Below are positions 16,795-32,754 of a DNA stretch of 64,000 nt, in pieces. The first letter of the stretch is position 1. Each line of letters opens with the position of its first letter. The notes beneath the pieces were generated by a model that saw only the letters and a program-made list of their open reading frames with translations, was not told the origin of the DNA and searched no databases. Location: positions 5,575 through 69,574 of the forward strand of contig CAKTXZ010000013.1 in NCBI GenBank assembly GCA_934632155.1. Direction: 5' to 3'. The position numbers were made by a program, and so were the translations under genes. Source of the stretch: an uncultured Clostridia bacterium (GTDB taxonomy: Bacteria; Bacillota; Clostridia; Christensenellales; Aristaeellaceae).

Positions 16795-17928
16795 TCAGGC
16801 CATGCCGTAGAGCAGCGCCACGGCATGCGCGCTGACGCCCAGCCCCTCGCCCTCAAAGCCCATGCGCTCGGTCGTGGTGGCCTTAAAGCCGATCCTTTCG
16901 GGCGGCGCCTGCAGCGCGGCCGCAGTCGCTGCGCGCATGTCGTCCATATAAGGAGCAAGCTTGGGCGCCTGCGCCACGATGGTCACATCCGCATTGCCGA
17001 TTTCGTAGCCCGCCGCGCGCAGCCGCTTGCCGACCTCCTCGAGCAGCGTCAGCGAGGAAATGCCCGCGTAGCGCGCATCGTTATCCGGGAACAGGCGGCC
17101 GATGTCGGGCATCGCCGCCGCGCCCAGCAGCGCGTCCATCAGCGCGTGCAGCGCCACATCCGCGTCGCTGTGCCCCAGCAGCCCCTTTTCATAGGGCACG
17201 CTTACGCCGCCCAGCACCAGCGCGCGCCCGCTTACCAGCCGATGCACGTCGAACCCATACCCGATTCGGGGCAAAAACAAGCCGCCCGCCATACGCAGAT
17301 CCTCCGGTGAAGTCAGCTTCAGGTTATCCGGGCTGCCCGGCGTGAGATAGACGGGAAAGCCCGCCGCCTCCATCAGCGCCGCGTCGTCGGTATAACGCGC
17401 CGCAGCCCGGCGATGCGCCGCCAGCAAATCGCGCCGATAAAAGCCCTGCGGCGTCTGCATCTGATACAATTCGCTGCGGCGCAGCGTTTCCAGCACGCGC
17501 CCGTCCGCAGCGGCGCGCTTGACGGTATCGCGCGCAGGGATTGCCGCCACGCCGCTGCCGCGCGCGCGCACGGAGGCGATCGCATCCGCAATGATGCGCT
17601 CGGTCACAAGGGGGCGCGCGCCATCGTGAATCAGGACGATATCGCATGCTTCCGGCAGCGCCTCCAGCCCGCGCAGGCAGGATTCCTGGCGGTCGCAGCC
17701 GCCGGGAACGATCGGAAAATCGGGCAGGGCGCAGGCGCGCAGCGTTTCTCGGAAGATCGTTTCCTCTCCCGCCCGCACGACCAGCACGCAGCCCTCCGTC
17801 GCCTTGGCAAAGACACGCAGCGCGCGCACGACCGCCGGCACGCCGCCCACGGGCAGCAGCGTTTTGTTGCCCGCCGCGCCCATGCGCGAGCCGCTGCCGC
17901 CGCATAGCAGCACAGCGTAAACGCTCAT
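16795..17928 (-). CDS. ispDF: bifunctional IspD-IspF (MEP pathway)
   Basis: A 377-residue fusion. Residues 1 to about 222 are IspD, the CTP:MEP cytidylyltransferase, with LLCGGSGSRMG and the substrate-side IHDGARP. Residues from about 223 are IspF, the MEcPP synthase, with metal ligands in GYGFDVHRL, then SDADVALHALMDALLGA, LFPDND and the KATTTERMGF end. Together they catalyse steps three and five of the non-mevalonate isoprenoid route; step four (IspE) is not in the window. The start ATG at 17928 overlaps the DUF4364 stop by four bases (ATGA), with GGAGG inside that gene. Fused IspDF is well known in Proteobacteria and occurs in some Clostridia. Confidence 0.93.
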   Translation of the reverse strand: MSVYAVLLCGGSGSRMGAAGNKTLLPVGGVPAVVRALRVFAKATEGCVLVVRAGEETIFRETLRACALPDFPIVPGGCDRQESCLRGLEALPEACDIVLIHDGARPLVTERIIADAIASVRARGSGVAAIPARDTVKRAAADGRVLETLRRSELYQMQTPQGFYRRDLLAAHRRAAARYTDDAALMEAAGFPVYLTPGSPDNLKLTSPEDLRMAGGLFLPRIGYGFDVHRLVSGRALVLGGVSVPYEKGLLGHSDADVALHALMDALLGAAAMPDIGRLFPDNDARYAGISSLTLLEEVGKRLRAAGYEIGNADVTIVAQAPKLAPYMDDMRAATAAALQAPPERIGFKATTTERMGFEGEGLGVSAHAVALLYGMA

Positions 17929-18461
17929 GGCGTATCCTCCGTCAGCATACGAATTATCGTTTCGTATATTTCGCCCGCCCGGCGCGGCCACGCCGCCGCC
18001 AGCTGCGCCGCCAGTTCGCGCGTAGGCAGCGAAAGCGTCAGGCGCATCATATCCATTTCCTGCTCCACAACCGAAAGCGTCGCCTCGTATTCGCCGCGCT
18101 CGGTCTGACGAACAGACTGCTCGTATTCGTCCTCCGCCTGAAACCTCTCGCGCCATTCGCCGCCCGTTTCACGCAGCAGCGCGGTCAGGCTGTTGGGAAC
18201 GCGATTGCCAAAGAGCGAAAGCGCCTCGCGCCCGGCGGGCGTCAGGGTGTAAACGTTTCCCGCGCGCTTCCTTTCGCGCACCGCCTGTCCGCGGTCGCAC
18301 AGGTCGTTGAGGGCAAACATCATGTCAAAGTAGTTCATCAGGTCGTACTCGAAGAAAAACTGCAGCAGCTGCAGCTCCGTGCAGGGCGAAAGCTCCCGCA
18401 GGGCGTAAAGCACGATCAGCCGCTGCTCGTCATCGGGCGCGCGGCGCGGCGGATGAAGCAT
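17925..18461 (-). CDS. DUF4364 family protein
   Basis: A 178-residue cytoplasmic protein. The N-terminal half resembles a winged-helix (QRLIVLYALREL, then FFEYDLMNYFDMMFALNDL), and the second half has GNVYTLTPAGREAL, a winged-helix beta-hairpin pattern, with a C-terminal alpha/beta part. This fits DUF4364, a Clostridia family assumed to be transcription regulators. The start is set at ATG 18461 because GGGAGGAG precedes it; a Met 36 bases earlier lacks such a site. It is translationally coupled to ispDF. Confidence 0.75.
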   Translation of the reverse strand: MLHPPRRAPDDEQRLIVLYALRELSPCTELQLLQFFFEYDLMNYFDMMFALNDLCDRGQAVRERKRAGNVYTLTPAGREALSLFGNRVPNSLTALLRETGGEWRERFQAEDEYEQSVRQTERGEYEATLSVVEQEMDMMRLTLSLPTRELAAQLAAAWPRRAGEIYETIIRMLTEDTP

Positions 18462-18867
18462 GGCGTTCTCCTCCCTTTTCGAATTGCTAACCTTCATTGT
18501 ATTCTCAATCGCCAGTGAAAAATCCTGCCGCGCCGTCCCAAAAGGAAGAAATAAAGCGAAGCGGGGCGCGCCGCGCTGCGCAATACCGCGACGCGCAACC
18601 GGCAAGCACCGCCGCGTTCATCAAAGCGCCCGGTTCGCCGCAGAAAAGGCGCAGGCAATTGGGGGCAGCTTCGATTGCAAGCTGCATAAAGCGAACCGGC
18701 AAAAGCCGTTTCATGCCAGCCCTGCTGCGGGCGCTGAAGGAGTTTTCGCCGGATAACCGCCGGTTCGCCGTGCATGCGCGCTCGCCGGAGCAAGTTGGAA
18801 ATCGCCGCCATCAAAAAGGGAACCATCCCCTGAATGGTCAAGGAACGGTTCCCCATGCGGTATATGC
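18462..18867. other. intergenic region between DUF4364 and rpoC
   Basis: This 406-base gap holds the rpoC terminator (18812-18853) and upstream DNA of the DUF4364 gene. A TACAAT-like hexamer at about 18497-18502 could be a -10 for DUF4364, but I find no good -35. No gene is seen. Confidence 0.5.
18812..18853 (-). terminator. rho-independent terminator of rpoBC
   Basis: On the minus strand GGGGAACC... pairs with ...GGTTCCC across an imperfect stem and is followed by TTTTTG. It lies 15 bases after the rpoC stop. The left arm contains ACCGTTCCTTGA, shared with the terminator at 31727-31761. Confidence 0.75.
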
Positions 18868-22425
<3,558 letters not shown>

Positions 22426-22528
22426 GGATCGTTTACTCCCTCCGTTTGGCCGTTTCCGGCCACGACGCGAGCGCCGCCGCAGCGCGGCGCTCCGCATGGC
22501 GTATGCTTCGGGTTATCCCGCGACTTGA

Positions 22529-26248
<3,720 letters not shown>

Positions 26249-26390
26249 AAAAGCTATCACCCCTTTATTCCTGCCCAGAAAACGGAAAAACGCATATCGC
26301 CCCCTACCCAACCGCCCGGACGAGAACTCGCCGAAGGGCGCTGGGTGACGGCCATAATAACGCATCTTACCGATACTGATGCAATCGTAG

Positions 26391-26419
26391 AGTATAGCAT
26401 AACAGCAAGCGGAAGTCAA
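26391..26419 (-). promoter_or_regulatory. sigma-A promoter of rpoBC
   Basis: Minus-strand TTGACT (26414-26419) and TATACT (26391-26396) spaced by 17 bases; start near 26384, leader about 135 bases. An A/T-rich palindrome AAAAAAGT-TGC-ACTTTTTT (26452-26470) lies about 35-50 bases upstream of the -35 and may be an UP-element-like tract or a weak terminator. The remainder of the gap (26471-26744) shows nothing. Confidence 0.85.
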
Positions 26420-26744
26420 TCGTTTCCCGGCGCGCAAAAGCATAAAAATTGAAAAAAGTTGCACTTTTTTTGCATTATCCGGCGTTCCGTCGCGCATACG
26501 GCCCGATGCCGGGCGCATTTTGCGCTTCGCCCCGGCCGCGCAGCGTGCGGCGATTGCAGGAGGACAGGCCGCGACAAAAACGACGAGGGCGAACGGCGCA
26601 TCGGGCGCGGTCTTCCTACAGGCCGGATATGCTTCGGGGGAACCCTTCCCACGCCCATCGCTTTCGCCGCTTCCCCCTATGGAAGCGCGCCGAAAAGGAG
26701 CGGCAGGAACCGGTTCCCCCGAAGGAAAAGGATAGGCCCGGCCC

Positions 26745-27656
26745 TCACAGGCGGGCGAGCCGCCGGAACAGGTCGGTAAAGAGCGCGTCGCGATCCACGC
26801 GCCAGACATAGCGAATCAAGGGGCGCTCCGGATCGAAGCTGTAGCGGTGATCGTATTGCGGAACGGGGCTGTGCTCGGGACGGTCGGCAAGGATTTTTCC
26901 TTCCGTATCCAGCAGCCACGCGACGGCGGTCACATCCCAAATCACGCGGCTCCACGCCGTCCCGGCGGCGTAGGCCTCCGCCTCCTGAATGGTATGATCG
27001 CACAGATAATCGCACAGCGCGCTGCGGCCGCGCAGCCAATGGATCAATTCCGGGCCTGTAACGCGCGCCTCGGTCACAACGCCGGCGCAGGGCAGCTGCA
27101 CCAGCGGCGCGGCGCCGCCGAAAACGATGCGCGCCGCCGCCACATCCTGCATCATGTTGAATTCATCGTTGCGCGGCCAGTGCAGCGCGTTGCCGCCCAG
27201 CCAGACAATCACCACGCGCCGCGCAATCTCGGGCGCAAGGAGCAGGGCGGAGGCAACGTTGGTAATCGCGCCGATGGACACGATATACAGCGGCCTTTCG
27301 GGCGAATACTCCATGGCGATTCGGACAATCGCGCGGGCGGCGGGCGAATCCACGGGCGTGCTTTCGTCCGGCAGATAGCGCTCCGAGCCGCGATATACCA
27401 GCGGACTCAGCTCCTCCCGGCGCGCAAGGCGCAGCAGCTTGAGAATCTCCTGATAGCTTTTCTCCATTCCGTCCGCAGGGCCCGTTGATTTTTCGTTGTG
27501 AAAGGGCGCGGCGCAAATGGCGCGCACGCGCAGCCGCTCGGGCGCGGCAAGCATGTAGGAAACGGCGAATTGGTCGTCGATCTCGTTATAGGTATCCGTG
27601 TCCAGTATCATGTCGATCAGGCCGTCAGGCCGCGCAGGGCAGCGCTTTTCCTCCAA
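26745..27656 (-). CDS. inosine-uridine-type nucleoside hydrolase family protein
   Basis: A 303-residue IUNH-fold hydrolase. The calcium-binding motif reads DTDTYNEIDDQ (19-29) and the substrate side EFNMMQDVAAA; VSIGAITNVA is also typical. Such enzymes cleave the N-glycosidic bond of ribonucleosides, but this subgroup (NEIDDQ form) is often found with sugar-degrading genes and may act on another glycoside. No ATG is present at the N-terminus: the first codon is TTG at 27656, with AAAGG about 11 bases upstream; the first in-frame ATG (residue 16) would cut into the metal loop region and lacks a ribosome site. It follows the GH43 gene by 60 bases and is probably in its operon. Confidence 0.8.
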   Translation of the reverse strand: MEEKRCPARPDGLIDMILDTDTYNEIDDQFAVSYMLAAPERLRVRAICAAPFHNEKSTGPADGMEKSYQEILKLLRLARREELSPLVYRGSERYLPDESTPVDSPAARAIVRIAMEYSPERPLYIVSIGAITNVASALLLAPEIARRVVIVWLGGNALHWPRNDEFNMMQDVAAARIVFGGAAPLVQLPCAGVVTEARVTGPELIHWLRGRSALCDYLCDHTIQEAEAYAAGTAWSRVIWDVTAVAWLLDTEGKILADRPEHSPVPQYDHRYSFDPERPLIRYVWRVDRDALFTDLFRRLARL

Positions 27657-27716
27657 GAAAATCCCAACCTTTCTCTTTCTGATGCTTCGTTCCGTATATC
27701 CGCGGGAAAGCGGCCG

Positions 27717-29222
27717 CTATTGCGCCGCAAGCGTCTCAACGGAGGCAAAGGGAAAACGCGCTACGGCGTCTCCCTGCGCAAAGAGCGCGAAAAAGCAGCC
27801 GGTGAACGTAAAATTCATACATTCCGTGGACAACAGCTGCGTGCAGCCGCTGCCGACAAACGAAAGCCGCTTCGCATCCGGTCCCGCGTAAAAATCATAG
27901 CGCAGCCGGTGCGCGTCGATCTGCAAAAGCACTTCGTCCGCGTCCGGCAAAAGCAGCGTCTGCTCCATAAGCATATCCACTACGCGGCGGCGCAGCGAAA
28001 CGCGCAGCCCGCCGGCCGCTCTTTGGACGCAAAGATCATAATGATGCTCGTGCGTATGAAAAACGGTCGCGCCCGCCGTGCCCGCGCCCGATAGGCGCAG
28101 CGCCGCCCGGAAGCGCAGGTCAAAGCCCTGCTGCCGCACGCCCAGAAAGGTAGGCGAGGCCGCCTCGTCCAGCGTCGCAGCGCCGCCGCGCAGGGTCAGC
28201 CCGTCGCCAAAGGCATAATCGTCCATACGCGGGTTGCGCAGAAAGCTCCAGCGCGGAAGCGGGCGAGGGGCGGAAAAATCGTCCCGCCATGCGATCGACG
28301 GCCGCAGCACGCTTTCGTCGCCGTCCTCCGTCAGCCGCATGACGCGCTCGATTCTTTTCCCGCCGTTGACGACCGGCCAGCCCTCCGCGTCCCACGTTAC
28401 GGGCGCAAGCAGGGTCTCGCGCCCAATATGGTGCAGCAGCGCGGTAGAGGGGCGAATGCCATGGAAAAGCATGCGCCAATCGCCGTCGGGCGTCTGAATC
28501 AGGTCGCCGTGGCCGACGGCCTGAAAATCCGGCCACGCGGCGTTGACATGCGTCAAAATGGGATTGCGCGGACAGCCCTCGAACGGCCCCCATACGGAAC
28601 GGCTTCGCGCGATGGTCTCCATATGGCCGTATTCCGTGCCGCCCTCGGCGATCATCAGGTAATACCAGCCGTTGATCCGGTACATATGCGGCCCCTCGGG
28701 GGCTTTTCCGCCGCTGCCGTACCAGATGGGGAGCGTCGGGCCGAGCCTCCCGCCGGTTTTCAGATCAATCTCAAACTGGCCGATGCACTGCACGCCGCGC
28801 TCATCGTTGTGCGTGGCGATCAGATAGGCGCGGCCGTCCGTATCCCAGAAAAGCGAAGGGTCGATGCCCTCATGATCGATCCAGACGGGATCCGACCATT
28901 CGCCGCGGATATCGTCCGTCCAGACGAAGAAATTTCCCCCGCCCGTGACGTTCGTCGTCGTCAGGTAAAAGCGGCCGTCGCGGCAGCGAAGCGTCGGCGC
29001 GAAAACGCCGCCCGACGCGCGGCAGCCGGCGAGCGGCAGCTGGCTTTCCCGCGTCAGCACATGGCCCAGCTGCTCCCAACGGATCAGGTCGCGGCTGTGA
29101 AAGAGCGGAACGCCGGGAAAAAATTCGAACGAGCTGGTCGCCAGATAATAATCCGCCCCGACGCGGCAAACGCTGGGGTCGGGATAAAAGCCGGGAATGA
29201 CGGGATTCTCATAAGCAGGCAT
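27717..29222 (-). CDS. glycoside hydrolase family 43 enzyme with C-terminal beta-sandwich
   Basis: A 501-residue intracellular (no signal peptide) GH43. Catalytic residues are placed as in the family: general base Asp15 in PDPS, the pKa-tuning Asp121 in GIDPSLF, and general acid Glu176 in KAPEGPH. The five-bladed propeller ends at about 320; residues about 330-501 form a concanavalin-like domain, as in beta-xylosidases of this family. Expected activity is beta-xylosidase or alpha-L-arabinofuranosidase on oligosaccharides. The start ATG at 29222 follows AAAGGAGCG; the longer frame runs through the promoter. It heads an operon with the nucleoside hydrolase and is divergent from galE. Confidence 0.88.
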   Translation of the reverse strand: MPAYENPVIPGFYPDPSVCRVGADYYLATSSFEFFPGVPLFHSRDLIRWEQLGHVLTRESQLPLAGCRASGGVFAPTLRCRDGRFYLTTTNVTGGGNFFVWTDDIRGEWSDPVWIDHEGIDPSLFWDTDGRAYLIATHNDERGVQCIGQFEIDLKTGGRLGPTLPIWYGSGGKAPEGPHMYRINGWYYLMIAEGGTEYGHMETIARSRSVWGPFEGCPRNPILTHVNAAWPDFQAVGHGDLIQTPDGDWRMLFHGIRPSTALLHHIGRETLLAPVTWDAEGWPVVNGGKRIERVMRLTEDGDESVLRPSIAWRDDFSAPRPLPRWSFLRNPRMDDYAFGDGLTLRGGAATLDEAASPTFLGVRQQGFDLRFRAALRLSGAGTAGATVFHTHEHHYDLCVQRAAGGLRVSLRRRVVDMLMEQTLLLPDADEVLLQIDAHRLRYDFYAGPDAKRLSFVGSGCTQLLSTECMNFTFTGCFFALFAQGDAVARFPFASVETLAAQ

Positions 29223-29258
29223 AACGCGCTCCTTTGCAAAACACATGGCTATACGGCC

Positions 29259-29287
29259 ATTGTATCGGGACAAAATAAAAAAGTCAA
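29259..29287 (-). promoter_or_regulatory. sigma-A promoter of the GH43 operon
   Basis: Minus-strand TTGACT (29282-29287) and TACAAT (29259-29264), spacer 17. It is divergent from and about 95 bases away from the galE promoter; no clear operator was seen between them. Confidence 0.82.
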
Positions 29288-29380
29288 GAAAACGGAAAAT
29301 GATATATACCAGCTTTTCGGCAGCGGCGACGTGAAAAAAAACGCCCGCGCGTATCGGACAAAATTTGGCCGCGCGCGCGA

Positions 29381-29409
29381 TTGACAGGAGAATTTGCGGC
29401 GCATATAAT
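29381..29409 (+). promoter_or_regulatory. consensus sigma-A promoter of galE
   Basis: TTGACA (29381-29386) and TATAAT (29404-29409) with a 17-base spacer, a perfect match to consensus. Start expected near 29416. Confidence 0.9.
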
Positions 29410-29454
29410 AATAAATGCGGTTGATGATAACCAATGCTGAAGGAGGACAGACCC

Positions 29455-30468
29455 ATGCGTGTTTTATTGACGGGCGGCGCGGGTTATATCGGTTCCCACA
29501 CGGCGCTGTGCCTGCTGGAAGCCGGCTACGAGGTCGTGGCTCTGGACAATCTTTCCAACGCCAGCCCCGAGGCGCTTCACCGCGTTGAAGCGCTTACCGG
29601 AAAAAAGGCGCCCCTGATTGTCGGCGATTGCGCCAGCGAGGCGGACCTGACCCGCGTCTTTGAGCAATATACCATCGACGCGGTGATTCATTTCGCCGGG
29701 CTCAAGGCGGTGGGCGAATCGGTGCAAAAGCCGCTGGATTATTACCAAAACAATCTGGACGCGACCATGGCGCTTTGCCGCGTTATGCCGCGCTTCGGCT
29801 GCCGCGTGCTGGTGTTCTCCTCCTCCGCCACGGTTTACGGCACGAGCGAGCAGATGCCCCTGCGCGAGGATTTTCCCACCGGCTGTACCAATCCCTACGG
29901 CTGGACCAAGTGGATCAGCGAACGCATCCTGACCGACGTCGCCGCCGCCGACCCGACGCGATCCTTCGTTCTGCTGCGTTATTTCAACCCCATCGGCGCG
30001 CATGAAAGCGGCCGCATCGGCGAGGATCCCACCGGCATTCCCAACAACCTGATGCCCTACATCTGTCAGGTTGCCGCCGGCAAGCTGGATCATCTGCACG
30101 TTTTCGGCAACGACTATCCCACCCGCGACGGAACCGGCGAGCGCGATTATATCCACGTCATGGATCTGGCGGAGGGGCACGTGGCCGCGATTAAATACGC
30201 TTTGGAGCACAGCGGCGTGGAAATCGTCAATCTGGGCACGGGCAATCCCTACAGCGTGCTGGATATCGTGCACGCCTTCGAAAAGGCTAACGGTTTGAAA
30301 ATTCCCTATGAAATCACGCCGCGCCGTCCCGGCGACATCGCCGTTTGTTATGCGGACGCAGCCAAGGCCGAGCGCCTGCTGGGCTGGCACGCCCGCCGCG
30401 ATTTGACCGCCATGTGCCGCGACGCGTGGAACTGGCAAAAGCATAATCCCCGCGGCTACGAAGCCTGA
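29455..30468 (+). CDS. galE: UDP-glucose 4-epimerase
   Basis: A 337-residue short-chain dehydrogenase of the extended type. The NAD loop is TGGAGYIGSH (6-15), the catalytic pair Tyr148-Lys152 lies in NPYGWTK, and the Ser123-124 site in FSSSATVYG. It interconverts UDP-glucose and UDP-galactose for the Leloir pathway and wall polysaccharide precursors. Length and motifs match bona fide GalE well. The ATG at 29455 is preceded by AAGGAGG; a Met seven codons earlier overlaps that site. It is monocistronic, with a consensus promoter and a strong terminator. Confidence 0.95.
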   Translation: MRVLLTGGAGYIGSHTALCLLEAGYEVVALDNLSNASPEALHRVEALTGKKAPLIVGDCASEADLTRVFEQYTIDAVIHFAGLKAVGESVQKPLDYYQNNLDATMALCRVMPRFGCRVLVFSSSATVYGTSEQMPLREDFPTGCTNPYGWTKWISERILTDVAAADPTRSFVLLRYFNPIGAHESGRIGEDPTGIPNNLMPYICQVAAGKLDHLHVFGNDYPTRDGTGERDYIHVMDLAEGHVAAIKYALEHSGVEIVNLGTGNPYSVLDIVHAFEKANGLKIPYEITPRRPGDIAVCYADAAKAERLLGWHARRDLTAMCRDAWNWQKHNPRGYEA

Positions 30469-30473
30469 TAAAC

Positions 30474-30509
30474 AAAAAGGGCGCTCTTGCATCCAAGAGC
30501 GTCCTTTTT
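30474..30509 (+). terminator. rho-independent terminator of galE
   Basis: A stem of about 16 bp (AAAAAGG(G)CGCTCTTG with CAAGAGCG(T)CCTTTTT) and a short loop, starting 5 bases after the stop codon and ending in T5. Confidence 0.92.
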
Positions 30510-30874
30510 GCACGGTATTTTTGAAACGCGCCCGTGCGGCAGCCGGCGTAAACCTGCGCAAGGGGACGAAGCTATGCATGCCACTTAACCGCCCTCTAAT
30601 GCTCCATGCCCGAGCACTGAAGCCGGCGCATCCGGCCCACAGCGCGCGAATACACGCCGCCGTTTTGGCAGAAGCCAGTAAGCATGCATTCTGTTGTCCA
30701 TTGCCATCCATCCTTATTATCTGCAGCGTATGGGATTGCAAACAAGAACGCGCCCCGCGCGAGCTGTTTCAGCGTGGTAATATCTGGATTTTCTGCACTT
30801 TGGCGGCGTCCTGACCTCATTGCCCGTTCGCCTGCCGGGCTTATGTTAAATTTCGTTTTTTGCAATCGCCGGGC

Positions 30875-30902
30875 TTTACTTCTCCTGCGGATTTGGTATA
30901 AT
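30875..30902 (+). promoter_or_regulatory. extended -10 promoter of the OB-like lipoprotein gene
   Basis: TATAAT (30897-30902) preceded by TTTGG, with TTTACT (30875-30880) 16 bases upstream. The region from 30510 to here holds no gene. Confidence 0.7.
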
Positions 30903-30952
30903 AGTAAAGGTCTCCGGTTAATTTCCAACAATAGAAAAGGAGAATGAAAACC

Positions 30953-31684
30953 ATGAAAAAGCTTCTGACCTTTGGCTTGGCGCTGCTGCTGACGCTGACG
31001 CTCTCCGCCTGCGCTGTGGCGGAAAAGACCGACGGCGTGATGACGCACGCGGAATTCGTTGCCGCCGCCGTCGATACCGAAGTGACGGTTGAAACCTACG
31101 TGCAGGCCACCCAGTCCTGGTGGAACGACAAGATCACCGTGTACTGCCAGTCCGAGGACGGCGCGTATTTCCTCTACGACATGCCCTGCTCCAAGGAAGA
31201 CGCTGAAAAGCTCGTGCCCGGCACGAAACTGCGCGTTACGGGCTACAAGGCCGAATGGTCCGGCGAGGTCGAAATCATCGACGCCACCTTCGAAATCCTC
31301 GAGGGCAGCTACATCGCCGAGGCGACGGACGTGACCGACCTGTTCTACGATGAAAAGCTGGCCGAGCACATGAACGAGTTCGTCGTCTTCAAGGGTCTGA
31401 CCGTCGAGCCCAGCAAGGATCCCGCGGGCAACGAGGTTCCCTACCTGTTCAACTATGACGGCTCCGGTCAGGAAGGCCAGAGCGACCTGTACTTCTTCGT
31501 CTCCCTCAACGGCGGCAAGCCCGTGCAGTTTACCGTTCGCCGCTACCTGTGCGGAACCGACAGCGAAGTGCATCAGGCCGTGAAGAACCTGAAGATCGGC
31601 GATACGATCGATCTGGAGGGCTTCCTCTACTGGTACAACGGCGCGAACACCCACACCACCTCCGTGCAGGTTGTCGCGAAGTAA
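30953..31684 (+). CDS. lipoprotein of unknown function
   Basis: A 243-residue exported protein. The signal peptide ends in a lipobox-like LSAC at about residue 20 (SAC-A), so lipid anchoring is likely. The body has two similar strand-rich halves, with VTVETYVQATQSWW and GTKLRVTGYKAEWSGEVEI in the first and NEFVVFKGLTVEP and GDTIDLEGFLYWYNG in the second, which looks like a pair of OB-fold-like (BOF/YdeI-like) domains. I do not know a function. AAGGAG lies 10 bases before ATG 30953; an ATG 9 bases earlier is too close to it. It is monocistronic, with its own promoter and terminator. Confidence 0.75.
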   Translation: MKKLLTFGLALLLTLTLSACAVAEKTDGVMTHAEFVAAAVDTEVTVETYVQATQSWWNDKITVYCQSEDGAYFLYDMPCSKEDAEKLVPGTKLRVTGYKAEWSGEVEIIDATFEILEGSYIAEATDVTDLFYDEKLAEHMNEFVVFKGLTVEPSKDPAGNEVPYLFNYDGSGQEGQSDLYFFVSLNGGKPVQFTVRRYLCGTDSEVHQAVKNLKIGDTIDLEGFLYWYNGANTHTTSVQVVAK

Positions 31685-32139
31685 AGAAAAGCGGCGGCTG
31701 GAAAAGCCGACTGCAAGCGCTATAGCAAAACCGTTCCTTGATTCGTCAGGGAACGGTTTTTAAGCTGCCGGAAAAGTCGCAATCAAACCTGCGGAACGCA
31801 ATGAAGGACGACCGGCCCTTCATTTTCATTCGTATCGACCGGCTTAGCCGGACGGGCAGGGATATTTTTCAATGTAGCGGCGCGGCAGAATCATTTCCGC
31901 AGCCCTGTCCCGCAGGATGAAGCGCTTCGTTCCGCAGGGAGCGTGGCAAAACCGTTTTCTGTTTTATCGGGGGAACGGCCGCATCGCTCCCCGCCAAGCG
32001 GATAATCAAAAATGCGCCGGGATACGAAGCGCGTTTTCATCCCGGCGTAGGCAAAGGACGGCGCAGACGCGCCGGCCCGCGCAAAGCAGCGCCGAAGGAA
32101 AAGCGCGGGCGAACGAAGCGCTCCTGCCGAAGCGCCGCG
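31685..32139. other. intergenic region with terminator and related hairpin
   Basis: This 455-base gap separates the convergent lipoprotein and pgsA genes. It holds the terminator at 31727-31761, a decayed copy of it at about 31946-31978 (GCAAAACCGTT in common, then a GGGGAACGGC arm), and a small hairpin CGGCGC-AGAC-GCGCCG (32059-32074) that may end pgsA transcription. No gene is seen. Confidence 0.5.
31727..31761 (+). terminator. rho-independent terminator of the lipoprotein gene
   Basis: AAAACCGTTCC (31727-31737) pairs with GGAACGGTTTT (31750-31760), 11 bp, loop 12 bases, followed by T. Shares its left arm with the rpoC terminator. Confidence 0.85.
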
Positions 32140-32694
32140 TCACCTTTCCGCCATGATTCGCGCAGCGTCCCGCGCGTAAAAAACGAAGGCGTAGAGCGTC
32201 AGCGCGACGGCGCACCAGAGCGCGATCAGATGCACGGGCACGCCGACGGCGCGATTGAACCAATCGGCAAAGAAGCTCAGCAGCAGCGAGGCGACCACCA
32301 GCGTCTGCGCATACTTGCCCGCCTTTTTGGCGTAAACCACCACGCCCTTTTTCAGCATCACCGCGCCGCCCAGCACCATCAGCGTCTCCTTGAGCAGCAA
32401 AATTGCCAGCGGCGGCCACGGCAGCACGCCGGTGACGACCATGCTCAGCATCACGCTGATGACCATTAGCTTATCCGCCAGCGGATCCATCAGCTTTCCG
32501 AAGCTGGTAATCAAATGATGCTTGCGGGCAATATAGCCGTCCAGCAAATCAGTCGCGCTGGCCAAAACAAAAACCGCCAGCGCGAAGTAGCTGCGGCCGC
32601 TCATGTATAAAACCCAGTACACAGGAATCAGCAGCATGCGCAGCATCGTCAGCGCGTTGGGAACATTCCAAATTCTTTCGTGCTTCTCTTTCAT
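32140..32694 (-). CDS. pgsA: CDP-diacylglycerol-glycerol-3-phosphate 3-phosphatidyltransferase
   Basis: A 184-residue integral membrane enzyme of phosphatidylglycerol synthesis. The CDP-alcohol phosphotransferase motif is complete: DLLDGYIAR (49-57), G66, D70 and D74 in GKLMDPLADK. About five to six membrane segments follow. It makes PG-phosphate from CDP-diacylglycerol and glycerol 3-phosphate, the first committed step of acidic phospholipid synthesis. A sigma-A promoter overlaps the end of the DUF4363 gene just upstream. The ribosome site is GAGGAA, close to the ATG. High confidence. Confidence 0.93.
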   Translation of the reverse strand: MKEKHERIWNVPNALTMLRMLLIPVYWVLYMSGRSYFALAVFVLASATDLLDGYIARKHHLITSFGKLMDPLADKLMVISVMLSMVVTGVLPWPPLAILLLKETLMVLGGAVMLKKGVVVYAKKAGKYAQTLVVASLLLSFFADWFNRAVGVPVHLIALWCAVALTLYAFVFYARDAARIMAER

Positions 32695-32725
32695 TTCCTC
32701 TTCGCCCCATTTCTGAATCCTTTGT

Positions 32726-32754
32726 ATTATAGCACGTTAAAAAACATTTTTCAA
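32726..32754 (-). promoter_or_regulatory. sigma-A promoter of pgsA
   Basis: Minus-strand TTGAAA (32749-32754) and TATAAT (32726-32731), spacer 17. The -35 lies inside the last codons of the DUF4363 gene. Confidence 0.78.

Noticed and set aside
26249..26390. An L10-type leader or rplL remnant before rpoB
   Set aside because: The 135-base leader has no L12-like coding sequence and no recognisable L10 binding fold.
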